Part shown: piece after piece, positions 17,151-26,252 of the stretch
Numbering within the stretch: the stretch's first letter is position 1
How the letters are laid out: each line of letters begins with the position of its first letter
NCBI RefSeq assembly: GCF_014172375.1
Contig: NZ_WNXD01000002.1
Span: 1,612,001 to 1,676,000, forward strand
Direction: 5' to 3'
Source: Pedobacter planticolens
GTDB taxonomy: Bacteria; Bacteroidota; Bacteroidia; Sphingobacteriales; Sphingobacteriaceae
Length of the DNA stretch: 64,000 bases
Translations under genes and position numbers: made by a program
Notes under the pieces: model-generated
What the model was told of the DNA's origin: nothing
Seen by the model: the letters and a program-made list of their open reading frames with translations, nothing else
The model's database searches: none

Positions 17151-17759
17151 ATGGCAAGATATACCGGACCAAAGTCCAAAATAGCCCGTAAGTTCAGAGA
17201 GCCAATTTTCGGCCCTGACAAAGTATTAGACAGAAAAAACTATCCTCCTGGTCAACATGGCGCTTCAAAAAGAAGAGGAAAGCAATCTGAGTACGCAGTG
17301 CAGTTAATGGAAAAACAAAAAGTAAAATACACTTATGGTGTGTTAGAAAAGCAATTCCGTAACTTATTTACTAAAGCTTCATCTCGCGAAGGTATCACTG
17401 GTGATAACTTATTGCAATTATTAGAAGCACGTTTAGATAATACCGTTTATAGATTAGGTATTGCTCCAACCCGTTCAGGCGCACGTCAATTGGTTAGCCA
17501 CAAACATGTAACTGTTAATGGTGAGGTTGTAAATATTCCATCATATCAATTAAGAGCTGGAGATGTAATTGCAGTACGTGATAAATCTAAATCATTAGAA
17601 GCAATCACAAATTCTGTAGCAGGAAGAGTAATCAATAAATTTAATTGGTTAGATTGGAATGCAAGCGAGTTAACTGGTAAGTTTTTAACTTATCCTAACC
17701 GTGATGAGATCCCAGAAAACATTAAAGAGAATTTAATCGTCGAGTTGTACTCGAAGTAA
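17151..17759 (+). CDS. rpsD: 30S ribosomal protein S4
   Basis: A 202-residue S4 (uS4), a primary assembly protein and, in E. coli, repressor of the alpha operon. The S4 RNA-binding domain is visible as [49 protein letters not shown] terminator-like hairpin starts 8 bp past the stop. Confidence 0.98.
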   Translation: MARYTGPKSKIARKFREPIFGPDKVLDRKNYPPGQHGASKRRGKQSEYAVQLMEKQKVKYTYGVLEKQFRNLFTKASSREGITGDNLLQLLEARLDNTVYRLGIAPTRSGARQLVSHKHVTVNGEVVNIPSYQLRAGDVIAVRDKSKSLEAITNSVAGRVINKFNWLDWNASELTGKFLTYPNRDEIPENIKENLIVELYSK

Positions 17760-17766
17760 TAAATTT

Positions 17767-17796
17767 AGTTAAAGCCTTAATGGCTTTAACTTTTTT
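17767..17796 (+). terminator. Terminator-like hairpin between rpsD and rpoA
   Basis: AGTTAAAGCC (17767-17776) pairs perfectly with GGCTTTAACT (17782-17791) around a 5-nt loop and runs into TTTTTT. It is a textbook intrinsic terminator inside the alpha operon; partial termination would lower rpoA relative to the ribosomal genes. Confidence 0.75.
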
Positions 17797-17837
17797 ACGT
17801 TACACAAAAATTAATAAACGATCTAAAAACATTATAA

Positions 17838-18830
17838 ATGGCAATTTTAGCATTTCAGAAACCCGATAAGGTAATCATGCAGAAATCAACTGATTTCGAT
17901 GGTCAATTTGAATTTCGTCCTTTAGAGCCCGGTTTCGGTGTAACAATTGGTAACGCCTTGAGAAGAATTTTACTTTCTTCTTTGGAAGGTTTTGCTATTA
18001 CAAGTATTCGTTTTTCAGGCGTTTCTCACGAATTTTCTACTATGAAAGGTGTTGTAGAAGATTTAACGGAAATCATCTTAAACTTAAAACAAGTACGTTT
18101 TAAAAAAGTAGGTGATTCTGGAGATTCGGAAAAAGTATTCATCATTGTAAACGGTCAAGATCAATTCTTAGCTGGTGATATTACAAAATTCTCTAACAAT
18201 TTCGAGGTGTTGAACCCTGATTTTGTAATCTGTAACATGGAGAAATCAGTTACTTTAGAGGTAGAATTAACTATCAATAAAGGACGTGGTTATGTTCCAG
18301 CAGAAGAGAACAAAATTACTGATACAGTAGTTGGTGTAATTGCAATCGATTCGATTTTTACTCCAATGAAAAATGTAAAATATACGATTGAAAATTATCG
18401 TGTTGAACAAAAAACAGATTACGAGAAATTAATTTTAGATATTTCTACTGATGGATCTATCCACCCAGAAGAAGCTTTAAAAGAAGCAGCTAAAATTTTG
18501 ATCCAACACTTTATGTTATTCTCTGATGAGAATTTAGTTTTAGAATCTCAAGCTAAGGAAGAAACTAAAGAAGTTGATGAAGAAATTTTACACATGCGTA
18601 AAATCCTTAAAACAGAATTGGTTGATTTAGATCTTTCAGTTCGTGCTTTAAACTGCTTAAAAGCAGCGGATATTCGCACTTTAGCTGATTTAGTTTCTTA
18701 CGATGTTGCTGATATGTTAAAATTCAGAAACTTCGGTAAAAAATCTTTAACTGAAATTCAAGAATTGGTAAAATCTAAACAATTATCGTTTGGAATGAAC
18801 CTTTCTAAATTCAAGTTAGACGAAGAATAA
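17838..18830 (+). CDS. rpoA: DNA-directed RNA polymerase subunit alpha
   Basis: A 330-residue alpha subunit. The N-terminal assembly domain carries [17 protein letters not shown] (about residues 39-55), and the C-terminal domain, which contacts activators and promoter DNA, is intact at about 255-315 ([24 protein letters not shown]…FGKKSLTEI). It is separated from rpsD by a terminator-like hairpin and from rplQ by 136 bp, so its expression may be tuned apart from its neighbours. Confidence 0.98.
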   Translation: MAILAFQKPDKVIMQKSTDFDGQFEFRPLEPGFGVTIGNALRRILLSSLEGFAITSIRFSGVSHEFSTMKGVVEDLTEIILNLKQVRFKKVGDSGDSEKVFIIVNGQDQFLAGDITKFSNNFEVLNPDFVICNMEKSVTLEVELTINKGRGYVPAEENKITDTVVGVIAIDSIFTPMKNVKYTIENYRVEQKTDYEKLILDISTDGSIHPEEALKEAAKILIQHFMLFSDENLVLESQAKEETKEVDEEILHMRKILKTELVDLDLSVRALNCLKAADIRTLADLVSYDVADMLKFRNFGKKSLTEIQELVKSKQLSFGMNLSKFKLDEE

Positions 18831-18966
18831 AAAGCAGTTTTCAGTTTTGAGTTTCAGTTGTGAAATTGTGCTCAAGGCTCGGAATATAGTATTAATTAAA
18901 TATTCACTGTGTATAATTCCCTCAGATTAATTTCAAAGAGACGGTATACACTTTACAAAACAAAAA

Positions 18967-19554
18967 ATGAGACACGGTAAAAAACACAACCATTTAGGCA
19001 GAACTACATCGCACAGAAAAGCGATGTTGGCTAACATGGCTTCATCATTAATTAAGCACAAGAGAATTTCAACTACTTTAGCGAAAGCAAAAGCTTTACG
19101 TGTGTATGTTGAACCAATTATTACAAAATCTAAAAACGATACTACTCACTCTCGTCGTATTGTATTCTCTTACTTGCAAGATAAAGAAACAGTAACTGAA
19201 TTGTTTCGTGATGTAGCTGCGAAAGTTGCTAACCGTCCAGGTGGTTATACTCGTATTATCAAGTTAAACAATCGTTTAGGTGATAATGCTGAAATGGCAT
19301 TAATTGAGTTAGTTGATTATAACGAAGTTTACGGTCAAGATGCTGCAGCTGCAGAGAAGAAAACTACACGTAGAGGTAGAAGCAAATCAACTAAAACTGC
19401 TGCTCCTCCTGCAGAAGCAAAAGCTCCAAAAGCTGAAACTGTAGTTGAAGAGGCTGAAGTTGTTGAAGAGGCAGCACCAGCTGTTGAAGAAACTCCTGCA
19501 ACTGAAGAAGCTACTCCTGAAGCAAATGCTGATGAAGAAGCTCCTAAAGCATAG
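18967..19554 (+). CDS. rplQ: 50S ribosomal protein L17 with acidic Ala-rich tail
   Basis: A 195-residue L17 (bL17). The core ([31 protein letters not shown]…[25 protein letters not shown]) ends near residue 121. A basic linker ([13 protein letters not shown]) and about 55 residues rich in Ala, Glu, Pro and Val follow. E. coli L17 has 127 residues, so the tail is an extension. The leader at 18831-18966 has several short inverted repeats but no clear promoter. A terminator lies 23 bp downstream. Confidence 0.96.
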   Translation: MRHGKKHNHLGRTTSHRKAMLANMASSLIKHKRISTTLAKAKALRVYVEPIITKSKNDTTHSRRIVFSYLQDKETVTELFRDVAAKVANRPGGYTRIIKLNNRLGDNAEMALIELVDYNEVYGQDAAAAEKKTTRRGRSKSTKTAAPPAEAKAPKAETVVEEAEVVEEAAPAVEETPATEEATPEANADEEAPKA

Positions 19555-19576
19555 TTAAAATTTTAACTAAAAATAT

Positions 19577-19609
19577 AAAACCCTTTAGGAATTTCCTGAA
19601 GGGTTTTTT
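19577..19609 (+). terminator. Terminator of the ribosomal supercluster
   Basis: AAAACCCTTTAGG pairs with CCTGAAGGGTTTT across a short loop, followed by TTTTTT. It lies after rplQ and closes the run of ribosomal genes. Confidence 0.85.
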
Positions 19610-19638
19610 GTTTAATTTGAAAACTGGTTTAAGTGTTT

Positions 19639-20268
19639 CTATACTTTTACATTTTCCATTCCATATTGTTTTAAAACATCATCTGGAACGCCAGGCCATT
19701 GATTTGGAACATTACCTACGTATCCAATATCTTTAACGCCCATTTCAGTTGTATAAAAACCAGAGGCAGTAAGACTTCTCATTCTATTAAAGAAAGATAC
19801 ACCAGCTTGCATTTCTGGTTTTGCTTTTTTAGGATAAGCAATTTCATCAACAATGCTAATTTGCTCTTTAGTTGATGCTTCTACAAAAGGCTTTTCATAT
19901 CTATTGAAACATTGAATATCCAACCATTTTAAACCGCCACGCATCGGTATTTGATGTTCTGGCATGTCTTTCACAATAAATTCTATAAATTCTGGAACTT
20001 TTGCATCGGAAGCACTTCCTGAAACACCATCTTTCGGAATAATTATATTGGCTAGAACTGTAATGGTAGCCATTTCATGTTTGGTGAAAAAGGTTTCCGA
20101 TTTCAATTTTTCATCTCTTTCGGTTTCCCATTGTTCACGACCTGCTTCTTTTTCAGTTTTAGTAGTAGCAGCTGCAGTATCAGTCGCTGGCTGTTTGCAA
20201 GCTTCGAGTAATACAGTTGTGGTTAATGCTGTAAGGCCTATTGCCTTTAGTGAATCACGTCTATTCAT
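19639..20268 (-). CDS. Gluconate 2-dehydrogenase subunit 3 family protein
   Basis: A 209-residue small subunit that partners GMC oxidoreductases. The ATG at 20268 is chosen because it opens a signal with a twin-arginine start (MNRRDSLKAIG) and a lipobox (LLEAC, Cys near 24); an upstream ATG at 20343 lies inside the partner gene. It starts 2 bp after the GMC stop, so the two are one operon. The subunit probably helps export the flavoprotein through Tat and anchors it at the membrane; that is inference from related dehydrogenases. Confidence 0.85.
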   Translation of the reverse strand: MNRRDSLKAIGLTALTTTVLLEACKQPATDTAAATTKTEKEAGREQWETERDEKLKSETFFTKHEMATITVLANIIIPKDGVSGSASDAKVPEFIEFIVKDMPEHQIPMRGGLKWLDIQCFNRYEKPFVEASTKEQISIVDEIAYPKKAKPEMQAGVSFFNRMRSLTASGFYTTEMGVKDIGYVGNVPNQWPGVPDDVLKQYGMENVKV

Positions 20269-20270
20269 GA

Positions 20271-22007
20271 TTAAATATTTTGTTTTTTCTTTTCTGCTAA
20301 AATATATTCTGCTGTTCTCATTGCCAATGCAAGAATTGTCCATGTTGCATTTTTATCACCTTGCTGCACAAATGGTCCAGCATCAACTACAAATAAATTT
20401 TTACAATCATGTGCTTGACAATATTTGTTCAGTGCTGATTTTTTAGGATCATCACCCATTCGAATTGTTCCAACTTCATGGATGATTTTACCAGGAGCCT
20501 CTAGTCCATAATTAGTTTCAGGGCCTTCGATTTTCGATGTAACAACTGCATCCATTTCTTTCATTATCGATAAGAAAGTTTCTTGCATATGTTTAGCTTG
20601 TAAAATTTCTTCTTTTGCCCATTTATAGTGAAATCTCAAAACTGGAATTCCGAATCTGTCGACCACATTTGGATCGATTTCACAGTAATTATCTTCTCGG
20701 GCAATTGCAGTTCCACGACCAGCCATGCCAACGCCAGTGCCATAAAAGCGACGATAATCATCTTTTAAGGATGCTCCATATCCACCAGCTTCTTTCATTT
20801 TGCCATTTCTATCTGGAACCATACCATTCATAGTTGATACTCCTCCGCCAAAACCATAAGAAGGCATGCGCATTCCACCTCCATATTCGATATGGTAACC
20901 ACGAGGGAAATCTAATTTTTTATTGTCTAACCACCATGGAGAGTAGATATGAACGCTACCTACACCATCTTCATTATATCTTTTTCTATCTAATAATTGA
21001 GGAAGAAATCCTGAAACGCTTGCACCTGTAGAATCGTGAAGATATTTCCCAACAACCCCACTATTATTTGCTAAGCCATTTGGATGTTGTGAAGATTTTG
21101 AATTCAACAAAATTCTGGCCGATTCGCAGGCACTTGCTCCTAAAATAACCAATTTGGCATTTACCTGATATTCTTGCAAATCTTTTCTATTTACATAAGA
21201 AACACCTTTTGCAGTACCGTCTTTGTCGGTAATTACTTCTCTAACCATAGCGTCAGTAATTACAGTTAAATTACCAGTATTTACAGCAGGAATTACCAAG
21301 CAAGATGAAGAAGAAAAATCGCCATAGACTTTGCAACTTCTTCCGCACTGACCGCAATAAAAGCAAGGTGCACGGTCTTTATTCCCTTTAATTTCTTCGG
21401 TCATTACGGCACCTCTACCAGTTATTACTCTAACGCCAGCTTTTTCTGCACCTTTTTTAATGAAAAGCTCATTCAATCTTGGTTTAGGTGGTTTCATGAA
21501 AATCCCATCAGGTTCATTTTCTATCCCTTCAGCAGTACCGTAAATCCCTATCATCCGATCAACTTTATCGTAAAATGGTTTTACATCAGCATAAGTAATT
21601 GGCCAAGGATCTGTTAACCCGTCTGTTGGTTTAAAATCTATTGGACCCATTCTTAAAGAAATTCTTCCCCAATGATTTGTGCGACCGCCTAACATACGTG
21701 ATCTGAACCATTCAAATTCGGTTTTATCTTTAGTTGTGTAGGGCTCGCCATCTAATTGCCAACCACCATAAGAGGCATCAAAATCTCCAAATGGACGCGT
21801 TGTTCCTGCACCACGACGAGGTGATTCCCAAGGCCATTTCATTTGTTGGGCATCAATTCTTGGATCGAAATATTGACCAGCTTCGAGCATTAAAACTTTT
21901 TGCCCTGCATTTGCTAATACATAGGCTGCCATTCCTCCACCTGCTCCTGAGCCAACAATGATGGCATCATAAACTGTGGAAGATTTTTTTATTTGAAAAT
22001 CACTCAT
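20271..22007 (-). CDS. GMC family FAD-dependent oxidoreductase (sugar/glycoside dehydrogenase-like)
   Basis: A 578-residue flavoprotein. The FAD-binding GSGAGG is at residues 19-24, followed by VLMLEAG. The GMC active-site pair is visible as His510 (HEVGTIRMG) and Asn553 (GDKNATW). A Cys cluster (CFYCGQCGRSC) sits mid-protein, as in gluconate, fructose and glucoside-3-dehydrogenase large subunits. It has no signal peptide and likely rides out with the Tat-tagged small subunit 2 bp downstream. Oxidation of a sugar or glycoside is likely; the exact substrate cannot be told. Confidence 0.88.
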   Translation of the reverse strand: MSDFQIKKSSTVYDAIIVGSGAGGGMAAYVLANAGQKVLMLEAGQYFDPRIDAQQMKWPWESPRRGAGTTRPFGDFDASYGGWQLDGEPYTTKDKTEFEWFRSRMLGGRTNHWGRISLRMGPIDFKPTDGLTDPWPITYADVKPFYDKVDRMIGIYGTAEGIENEPDGIFMKPPKPRLNELFIKKGAEKAGVRVITGRGAVMTEEIKGNKDRAPCFYCGQCGRSCKVYGDFSSSSCLVIPAVNTGNLTVITDAMVREVITDKDGTAKGVSYVNRKDLQEYQVNAKLVILGASACESARILLNSKSSQHPNGLANNSGVVGKYLHDSTGASVSGFLPQLLDRKRYNEDGVGSVHIYSPWWLDNKKLDFPRGYHIEYGGGMRMPSYGFGGGVSTMNGMVPDRNGKMKEAGGYGASLKDDYRRFYGTGVGMAGRGTAIAREDNYCEIDPNVVDRFGIPVLRFHYKWAKEEILQAKHMQETFLSIMKEMDAVVTSKIEGPETNYGLEAPGKIIHEVGTIRMGDDPKKSALNKYCQAHDCKNLFVVDAGPFVQQGDKNATWTILALAMRTAEYILAEKKKQNI

Positions 22008-22048
22008 TATAAATGGTTAGAAATTTAACGATATCCTAATTTAAAGCT

Positions 22049-22056
22049 TAATTTTG
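22049..22056 (+). promoter_or_regulatory. Possible -7 element of the methyltransferase gene
   Basis: TAATTTTG fits TAnnTTTG in the 118-bp divergent region, 69 bp before the ATG at 22126. A paired -33 box is not convincing. Confidence 0.3.
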
Positions 22057-22125
22057 TCAAATGGAAACGTTAGACAAGCTATTTTAATAATGTAGCCATA
22101 ATGTTAAGTAAATCGATTTATATAT

Positions 22126-23328
22126 ATGAGTAATAGCGATATTCTGCTGAAGTTTACCAGTATTTTAAAATCAAGTATTTCAAACTCTAGTTTTATAAAA
22201 CTCTCTCTAGGAAATTATCAGGGGAATGATAAAGAACTAAAAAATCTTTACATCAGAAAAGTAAAGATTAAAAGAGTAGATATGCTTTCGTTTAATTACC
22301 GATACAAAACGAGGGATATTTTTAAAAATTTCCCTGTTGAAGATGGTATTGGTAAAGTAATGCAATACATCAGTAATGATTTTAAAGTTTGTACGCTATT
22401 TACTACTGATGAAGAAACGATAATTGAACATACTAAAAAAGGAGAAATCGTAATCCGCTCTAAGAAGAATGTACAAGCATTACAAGTTTCCACTTCGCAT
22501 AATAAAGAGAAAAAACGCATAATAAAACCAGAGGGAAATGCTTATTTGCATGCATTGAAGATTACTGATGCGGAAGGAAATGTGTTTAAAAATGCCCAGG
22601 ATAAATACAAACAGATTAACCAATATATTGAGATTTTAAGTTCGTTAATTAAGGAGTTGCCCGAAGGAACCATCAAAAATGTGGTAGATATGGGTTCTGG
22701 AAAGGGTTATTTAACCTTTGCTTTGTATGATTATCTACATCAACAGCTTAACTTAAAAGCTAAAGTTACCGGCGTAGAATTTCGAGAGGATTTAGTGAAT
22801 TTATGTAATGAGATTGCTAAGCAGTCTAATTTTGAACAACTGCATTTTGTTGAAGGAACTATTGAAGATTATAATGTAAAAGACATTAATTTATTAATTG
22901 CTTTACACGCCTGCGATACGGCTACGGATGATGCGATTTTTAAAGGAATAAATGCGGGAGCTGAATTAATTGTTGTTGCACCTTGCTGCCATAAACAGAT
23001 TAGAAGAGAAATAGAAAAACACAAAGTGAAAAACGATATTTCTTTTTTAACTAAATATGGGATTTTCTTAGAACGCCAAGCTGAAATGGTTACTGATGGA
23101 ATTAGAGCTTTGATTTTAGAATATTATGGTTATAAAACTAAAGTATTCGAGTTTATTTCTGATGCACATACGCCGAAGAATGTTTTGGTAGTAGGAGTGA
23201 AGCCCCTAAATCCCCTAAAGGGGACTTCTAAAGAGAAACGTAAAGAAGAAATTTTACAAAAAATTAAAGAAACTAAGGCTTACTTCGGGATAGATTATCA
23301 TCATTTGGAGAGGTTGATGAAAATTTAA
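22126..23328 (+). CDS. Class I SAM-dependent methyltransferase (Methyltransf_32-like)
   Basis: A 400-residue protein. The SAM-binding loop is VVDMGSGKGYLTFAL (GSGKG at 190-194). HACD (261-264) and PCCHK (286-290) match the Methyltransf_32 family, whose substrate is mostly unknown. The N-terminal 180 residues have no recognised domain. Residues 359-369 (KPLNPLKGTSK) are encoded by a dispersed palindromic repeat at 23201-23227, in frame. The stop abuts the stop of the convergent lipoprotein gene with no gap. Confidence 0.8.
   Translation: MSNSDILLKFTSILKSSISNSSFIKLSLGNYQGNDKELKNLYIRKVKIKRVDMLSFNYRYKTRDIFKNFPVEDGIGKVMQYISNDFKVCTLFTTDEETIIEHTKKGEIVIRSKKNVQALQVSTSHNKEKKRIIKPEGNAYLHALKITDAEGNVFKNAQDKYKQINQYIEILSSLIKELPEGTIKNVVDMGSGKGYLTFALYDYLHQQLNLKAKVTGVEFREDLVNLCNEIAKQSNFEQLHFVEGTIEDYNVKDINLLIALHACDTATDDAIFKGINAGAELIVVAPCCHKQIRREIEKHKVKNDISFLTKYGIFLERQAEMVTDGIRALILEYYGYKTKVFEFISDAHTPKNVLVVGVKPLNPLKGTSKEKRKEEILQKIKETKAYFGIDYHHLERLMKI
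23201..23227. repeat. Dispersed GC-rich palindrome inside the methyltransferase gene
   Basis: The sequence holds GCCCCTAAAT followed by the palindrome CCCCTAAAGGGG, in a gene that is otherwise AT-rich. It resembles short repeats scattered between genes in many Bacteroidota genomes; here it is read as codons 359-367. Confidence 0.6.
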
Positions 23329-23685
23329 TTAGAATTTAACGATTGCTGTATCCTTTTTCACTTCAATATACATTGAATATGCTAACGACCGACCGTTAGT
23401 ATAATATCCTGTTTTTATTAAATGATATTTCCCATCTTGCTTATAACTTAGACGATATTCACCATCAATTTTATTTTTTGCCATATTTAAATTTCCAAAT
23501 TTTCCTTCATAAATATCAATACTTGGAAAAAATAGAGAATCTAAGTTTTCAGATGTTGTAATTTTAACATTTGAAATAGGGGTGTTTGAAGCATTTAAAA
23601 TTTGAACTTTTATCGATTTATTACCTAATGGACTAACGCAGCTTATTAATAAAATTGCGATGAAGAAAAATAATAGGTATTTCAT
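23329..23685 (-). CDS. Small hypothetical lipoprotein
   Basis: A 118-residue protein with a lipoprotein signal: a hydrophobic N-terminus and LLISC (Cys16). The rest looks like a beta-sandwich of the carboxypeptidase-regulatory kind (…IKVQILNASNTPISNVKITTSENL…) with a C-terminal strand-rich half. I do not recognise a function. It is convergent with the methyltransferase and has no space for a terminator. Confidence 0.7.
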   Translation of the reverse strand: MKYLLFFFIAILLISCVSPLGNKSIKVQILNASNTPISNVKITTSENLDSLFFPSIDIYEGKFGNLNMAKNKIDGEYRLSYKQDGKYHLIKTGYYTNGRSLAYSMYIEVKKDTAIVKF

Positions 23686-23744
23686 ATTCTGGATTTCCTT
23701 TTCGACTAAAATTTAAAGAGTTTGTTACGGCTTTGCTTTTGTGT

Positions 23745-23824
23745 CCGTTGGCTGAAGCCAACGGCAATGAAATATGGAATGCTTGATATAAATGAAACAT
23801 CATTGCCGTCGGTTTTAACCGACG
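23745..23824. repeat. Paired palindromes (BIME-like unit)
   Basis: CCGTTGGCT/AGCCAACGG (23745-23764) and CGTCGGTT/AACCGACG (23807-23824) form two tight hairpins with 2-nt loops. Their inner flanks GGCAATGA and TCATTGCC are inverted relative to each other, so the two hairpins face each other like a bacterial interspersed mosaic element. The unit lies in the 474-bp gap between the lipoprotein gene and dnaK. Confidence 0.65.
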
Positions 23825-23884
23825 TTTTTATGTTGTTGGTTTTAGGCTTTAGCCACATTGGTTCATAATTGTACAAGTTTTTGT

Positions 23885-23945
23885 TAGTTAAACCTGATGG
23901 TAGCGAACACGGAGCGAAGTGGAGTAAAGCGGACAGCAGGACAGA
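23885..23945. repeat. Dispersed repeat related to 33377-33452
   Basis: The stretch beginning TTAGTTAAACCTGATGGTAG and ending AAAGCGGACAGCAGGAC resembles the stretch near 33377-33452 (TTATTTAAACCTGATTGTAG … GGAAAGCAGGACTG). The ends are alike and the middles diverge, so both are probably copies of one repeat family. Confidence 0.5.
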
Positions 23946-24016
23946 AAAGTCAAAAGAACTACTGACAAACGTTTTCCGAAAATTTTAAATCGTTAAACCT
24001 ACTGCCTTTTAGCTTG

Positions 24017-24114
24017 TTTCTGCCAAGCTGTCAGCATAATTTTTATTTATTTTTTACATTTTAACAGTCTTTTTACTGTTATTTCTGCCAAAACCTAATT
24101 GGCACATTGCTTGT
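24017..24114 (+). promoter_or_regulatory. dnaK upstream control region with repeated TTTCTGCCAA
   Basis: TTTCTGCCAA occurs at 24017-24026 and again at 24082-24091. TGGCAC (24100-24105) followed by 5 nt and TTGT (24111-24114) resembles a sigma-54 type -24/-12 promoter with one mismatch at the -12 C. No good TAnnTTTG box is seen. Stress control of dnaK from here is plausible but unproven. Confidence 0.35.
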
Positions 24115-24159
24115 TATTAGCTTGTAAACAATAAAAATTTAAAAGAAATACAAAATAAA

Positions 24160-26061
24160 ATGGGAAAAATAATTGGTATAGACTTAGGAACAACGAACTC
24201 TTGCGTTTCTGTAATGGAAGGTAACGAACCTGTAGTTATAGCCAACAGTGAGGGTAAACGTACTACGCCATCTATTGTTGCTTTTGCAGAAAATGGCGAG
24301 CGTAAAGTAGGTGAACCTGCTAAACGTCAGGCGATAACGAACCCTACAAAAACAATTTATTCTATTAAACGCTTTATGGGCAGCAGCTATGCTGAGGTTG
24401 CTAAAGAAATTGCTAGAGTACCTTATAAAGTAGTTAAAGGTGATAATAACACGCCACGTGTTGAAATTGACGACCGTAAATATACTCCTCAAGAGATTTC
24501 GGCTATCATTTTACAAAAAATGAAGAAAACTGCTGAAGATTTCTTAGGACATGAAGTTACTGAAGCGGTTATTACAGTGCCTGCTTACTTTAACGATGCA
24601 CAACGTCAAGCAACTAAAGAAGCTGGTGAAATTGCTGGTTTAACAGTAAAACGTATCATTAACGAACCAACTGCAGCTGCTTTAGCTTATGGTTTAGATA
24701 AAGCACACAAAGACATGAAAATTGTTGTGTTTGACTGTGGTGGTGGTACGCATGACGTTTCAGTTTTAGAATTAGGTGATGGTGTTTTCGAAGTAAAATC
24801 TACTGATGGTGATACTCACTTAGGTGGTGATGATTTTGACCACGTAATTATCGATTGGTTAACTGATGAGTTCAAAACTGAAAACAGTATGGATTTAGCT
24901 AAAGATCCAATGGCTTTACAACGTTTAAAAGAAGCGGCTGAAAAAGCTAAAATTGAGTTATCAAGCACTACTTCTACAGAAATTAACTTACCATATATTA
25001 CTGCTGATGCTAGCGGACCAAAACACTTAGTACGTACTTTAAGTCGTGCTAAATTTGAGCAATTGGCTAGTGATTTAATTAAACGTACAATTGATCCTTG
25101 TAAATCTGCTTTGAAAAATGCTGGTTTAAAAGTTGGTGATATCGACGAAATTATTTTAGTAGGTGGTTCAACTCGTATTCCTGCAATTCAGGATGCTGTT
25201 AAAGCTTTCTTTGGTAAAGAGCCAAGTAAAGGTGTAAACCCTGATGAAGTTGTGGCAATTGGTGCTGCTATTCAAGGTGGTGTTTTAACTGGTGAAGTTA
25301 AAGATGTATTGTTATTAGATGTTACTCCACTTTCTTTAGGTATTGAAACTATGGGTGGTGTAATGACTAAATTAATTGAAGCAAATACAACTATTCCTTC
25401 TAAAAAAGCAGAAACTTTCTCTACAGCTGCTGATAATCAGCCTTCGGTAGAAATCCATATTTTACAAGGTGAGCGTCCAATGGCTGCTCAGAACCGTACA
25501 ATTGGTCGTTTCATTTTAGACGGTATTCCGCCAGCTCCAAGAGGTGTACCTCAAGTAGAAGTTGCTTTTGATATTGATGCTAACGGTATTTTACATGTAA
25601 GTGCAAAAGATAAAGCTACTGGTAAAGAGCAAAAAATTCGTATTGAAGCTTCATCTGGTTTAACTGATGAAGAAATCAAAAGAATGAAAGAAGAAGCAGA
25701 AGCAAATGCAGAATCTGATGCTAAAGCAAAAGAAGAAGCTGATAAAATTAACGGTGCTGATGCTTTAATTTTCTCTACTGAAAAACAATTGAAAGAGTTT
25801 GGTGATAAATTATCTGATGATAAAAAAGCGCCAATCGAAGCTGGTTTAGAGAAATTAAAAGCAGCTCATTTGTCTCGTAACTTTGCAGATATTGATGCAG
25901 CTCAAGAAGAATTGCAAAATGCATGGAACGTAGCTTCAGAAGAAATGTACAAAGCTGGTGAGCAACCTCAAGATGGAGCTCCTCAAGCTGATGCTCAACA
26001 AGGTGGCGATACAGTTACTGATGTTGATTTTGAAGAAGTAAAAGACGAAGAGAAAAAGTAG
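24160..26061 (+). CDS. dnaK: Molecular chaperone DnaK (Hsp70)
   Basis: A 633-residue Hsp70. The nucleotide-binding domain has the phosphate loop [16 protein letters not shown] at the start, [17 protein letters not shown] and [11 protein letters not shown]; the substrate-binding domain begins near [17 protein letters not shown] (about 387). The C-terminal tail is rich in Gln, Asp and Glu and ends [13 protein letters not shown], like the usual EEVK ending. The family has D-x-G-G-G-T-x-D; here CGGGTHD keeps the Gly-Gly-Gly but has Cys before it. It stands alone, without grpE or dnaJ, which must lie elsewhere. Confidence 0.97.
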   Translation: MGKIIGIDLGTTNSCVSVMEGNEPVVIANSEGKRTTPSIVAFAENGERKVGEPAKRQAITNPTKTIYSIKRFMGSSYAEVAKEIARVPYKVVKGDNNTPRVEIDDRKYTPQEISAIILQKMKKTAEDFLGHEVTEAVITVPAYFNDAQRQATKEAGEIAGLTVKRIINEPTAAALAYGLDKAHKDMKIVVFDCGGGTHDVSVLELGDGVFEVKSTDGDTHLGGDDFDHVIIDWLTDEFKTENSMDLAKDPMALQRLKEAAEKAKIELSSTTSTEINLPYITADASGPKHLVRTLSRAKFEQLASDLIKRTIDPCKSALKNAGLKVGDIDEIILVGGSTRIPAIQDAVKAFFGKEPSKGVNPDEVVAIGAAIQGGVLTGEVKDVLLLDVTPLSLGIETMGGVMTKLIEANTTIPSKKAETFSTAADNQPSVEIHILQGERPMAAQNRTIGRFILDGIPPAPRGVPQVEVAFDIDANGILHVSAKDKATGKEQKIRIEASSGLTDEEIKRMKEEAEANAESDAKAKEEADKINGADALIFSTEKQLKEFGDKLSDDKKAPIEAGLEKLKAAHLSRNFADIDAAQEELQNAWNVASEEMYKAGEQPQDGAPQADAQQGGDTVTDVDFEEVKDEEKK

Positions 26062-26100
26062 TCAGAAAGTCTGGAGACCGAAAGTCCAAAGATAATAAAT

Positions 26101-26141
26101 AAAAAAAGCGTTGCTGATTAATTTCAGTGACGCTTTTTTTG
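26101..26141 (+). terminator. dnaK terminator
   Basis: AAAAAAGCGT pairs with ACGCTTTTTT around a partly paired 18-nt loop and ends in a T-run. It begins about 40 bp after the dnaK stop. Confidence 0.8.
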
Positions 26142-26150
26142 TGCTATTTG

Positions 26151-26178
26151 TCATTCCGAACGTAGTGAGGAATCTCAT
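26151..26178. repeat. Dispersed GTCATTCCGAACG-type repeat
   Basis: GTCATTCCGAACGTAGTGAG followed by GAATCTC resembles a class of short repeats found between genes in many bacterial genomes; a similar but different one (GTCATCCAGAGCGCAGCGAA) lies at 32517 in this window. Confidence 0.45.
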
Positions 26179-26252
26179 TTATGATTTTCACTATAAGAAA
26201 TGTAAGTTAATATAACCTTATATGTTTCTTAAATGCCTTATACGGTTCAATA

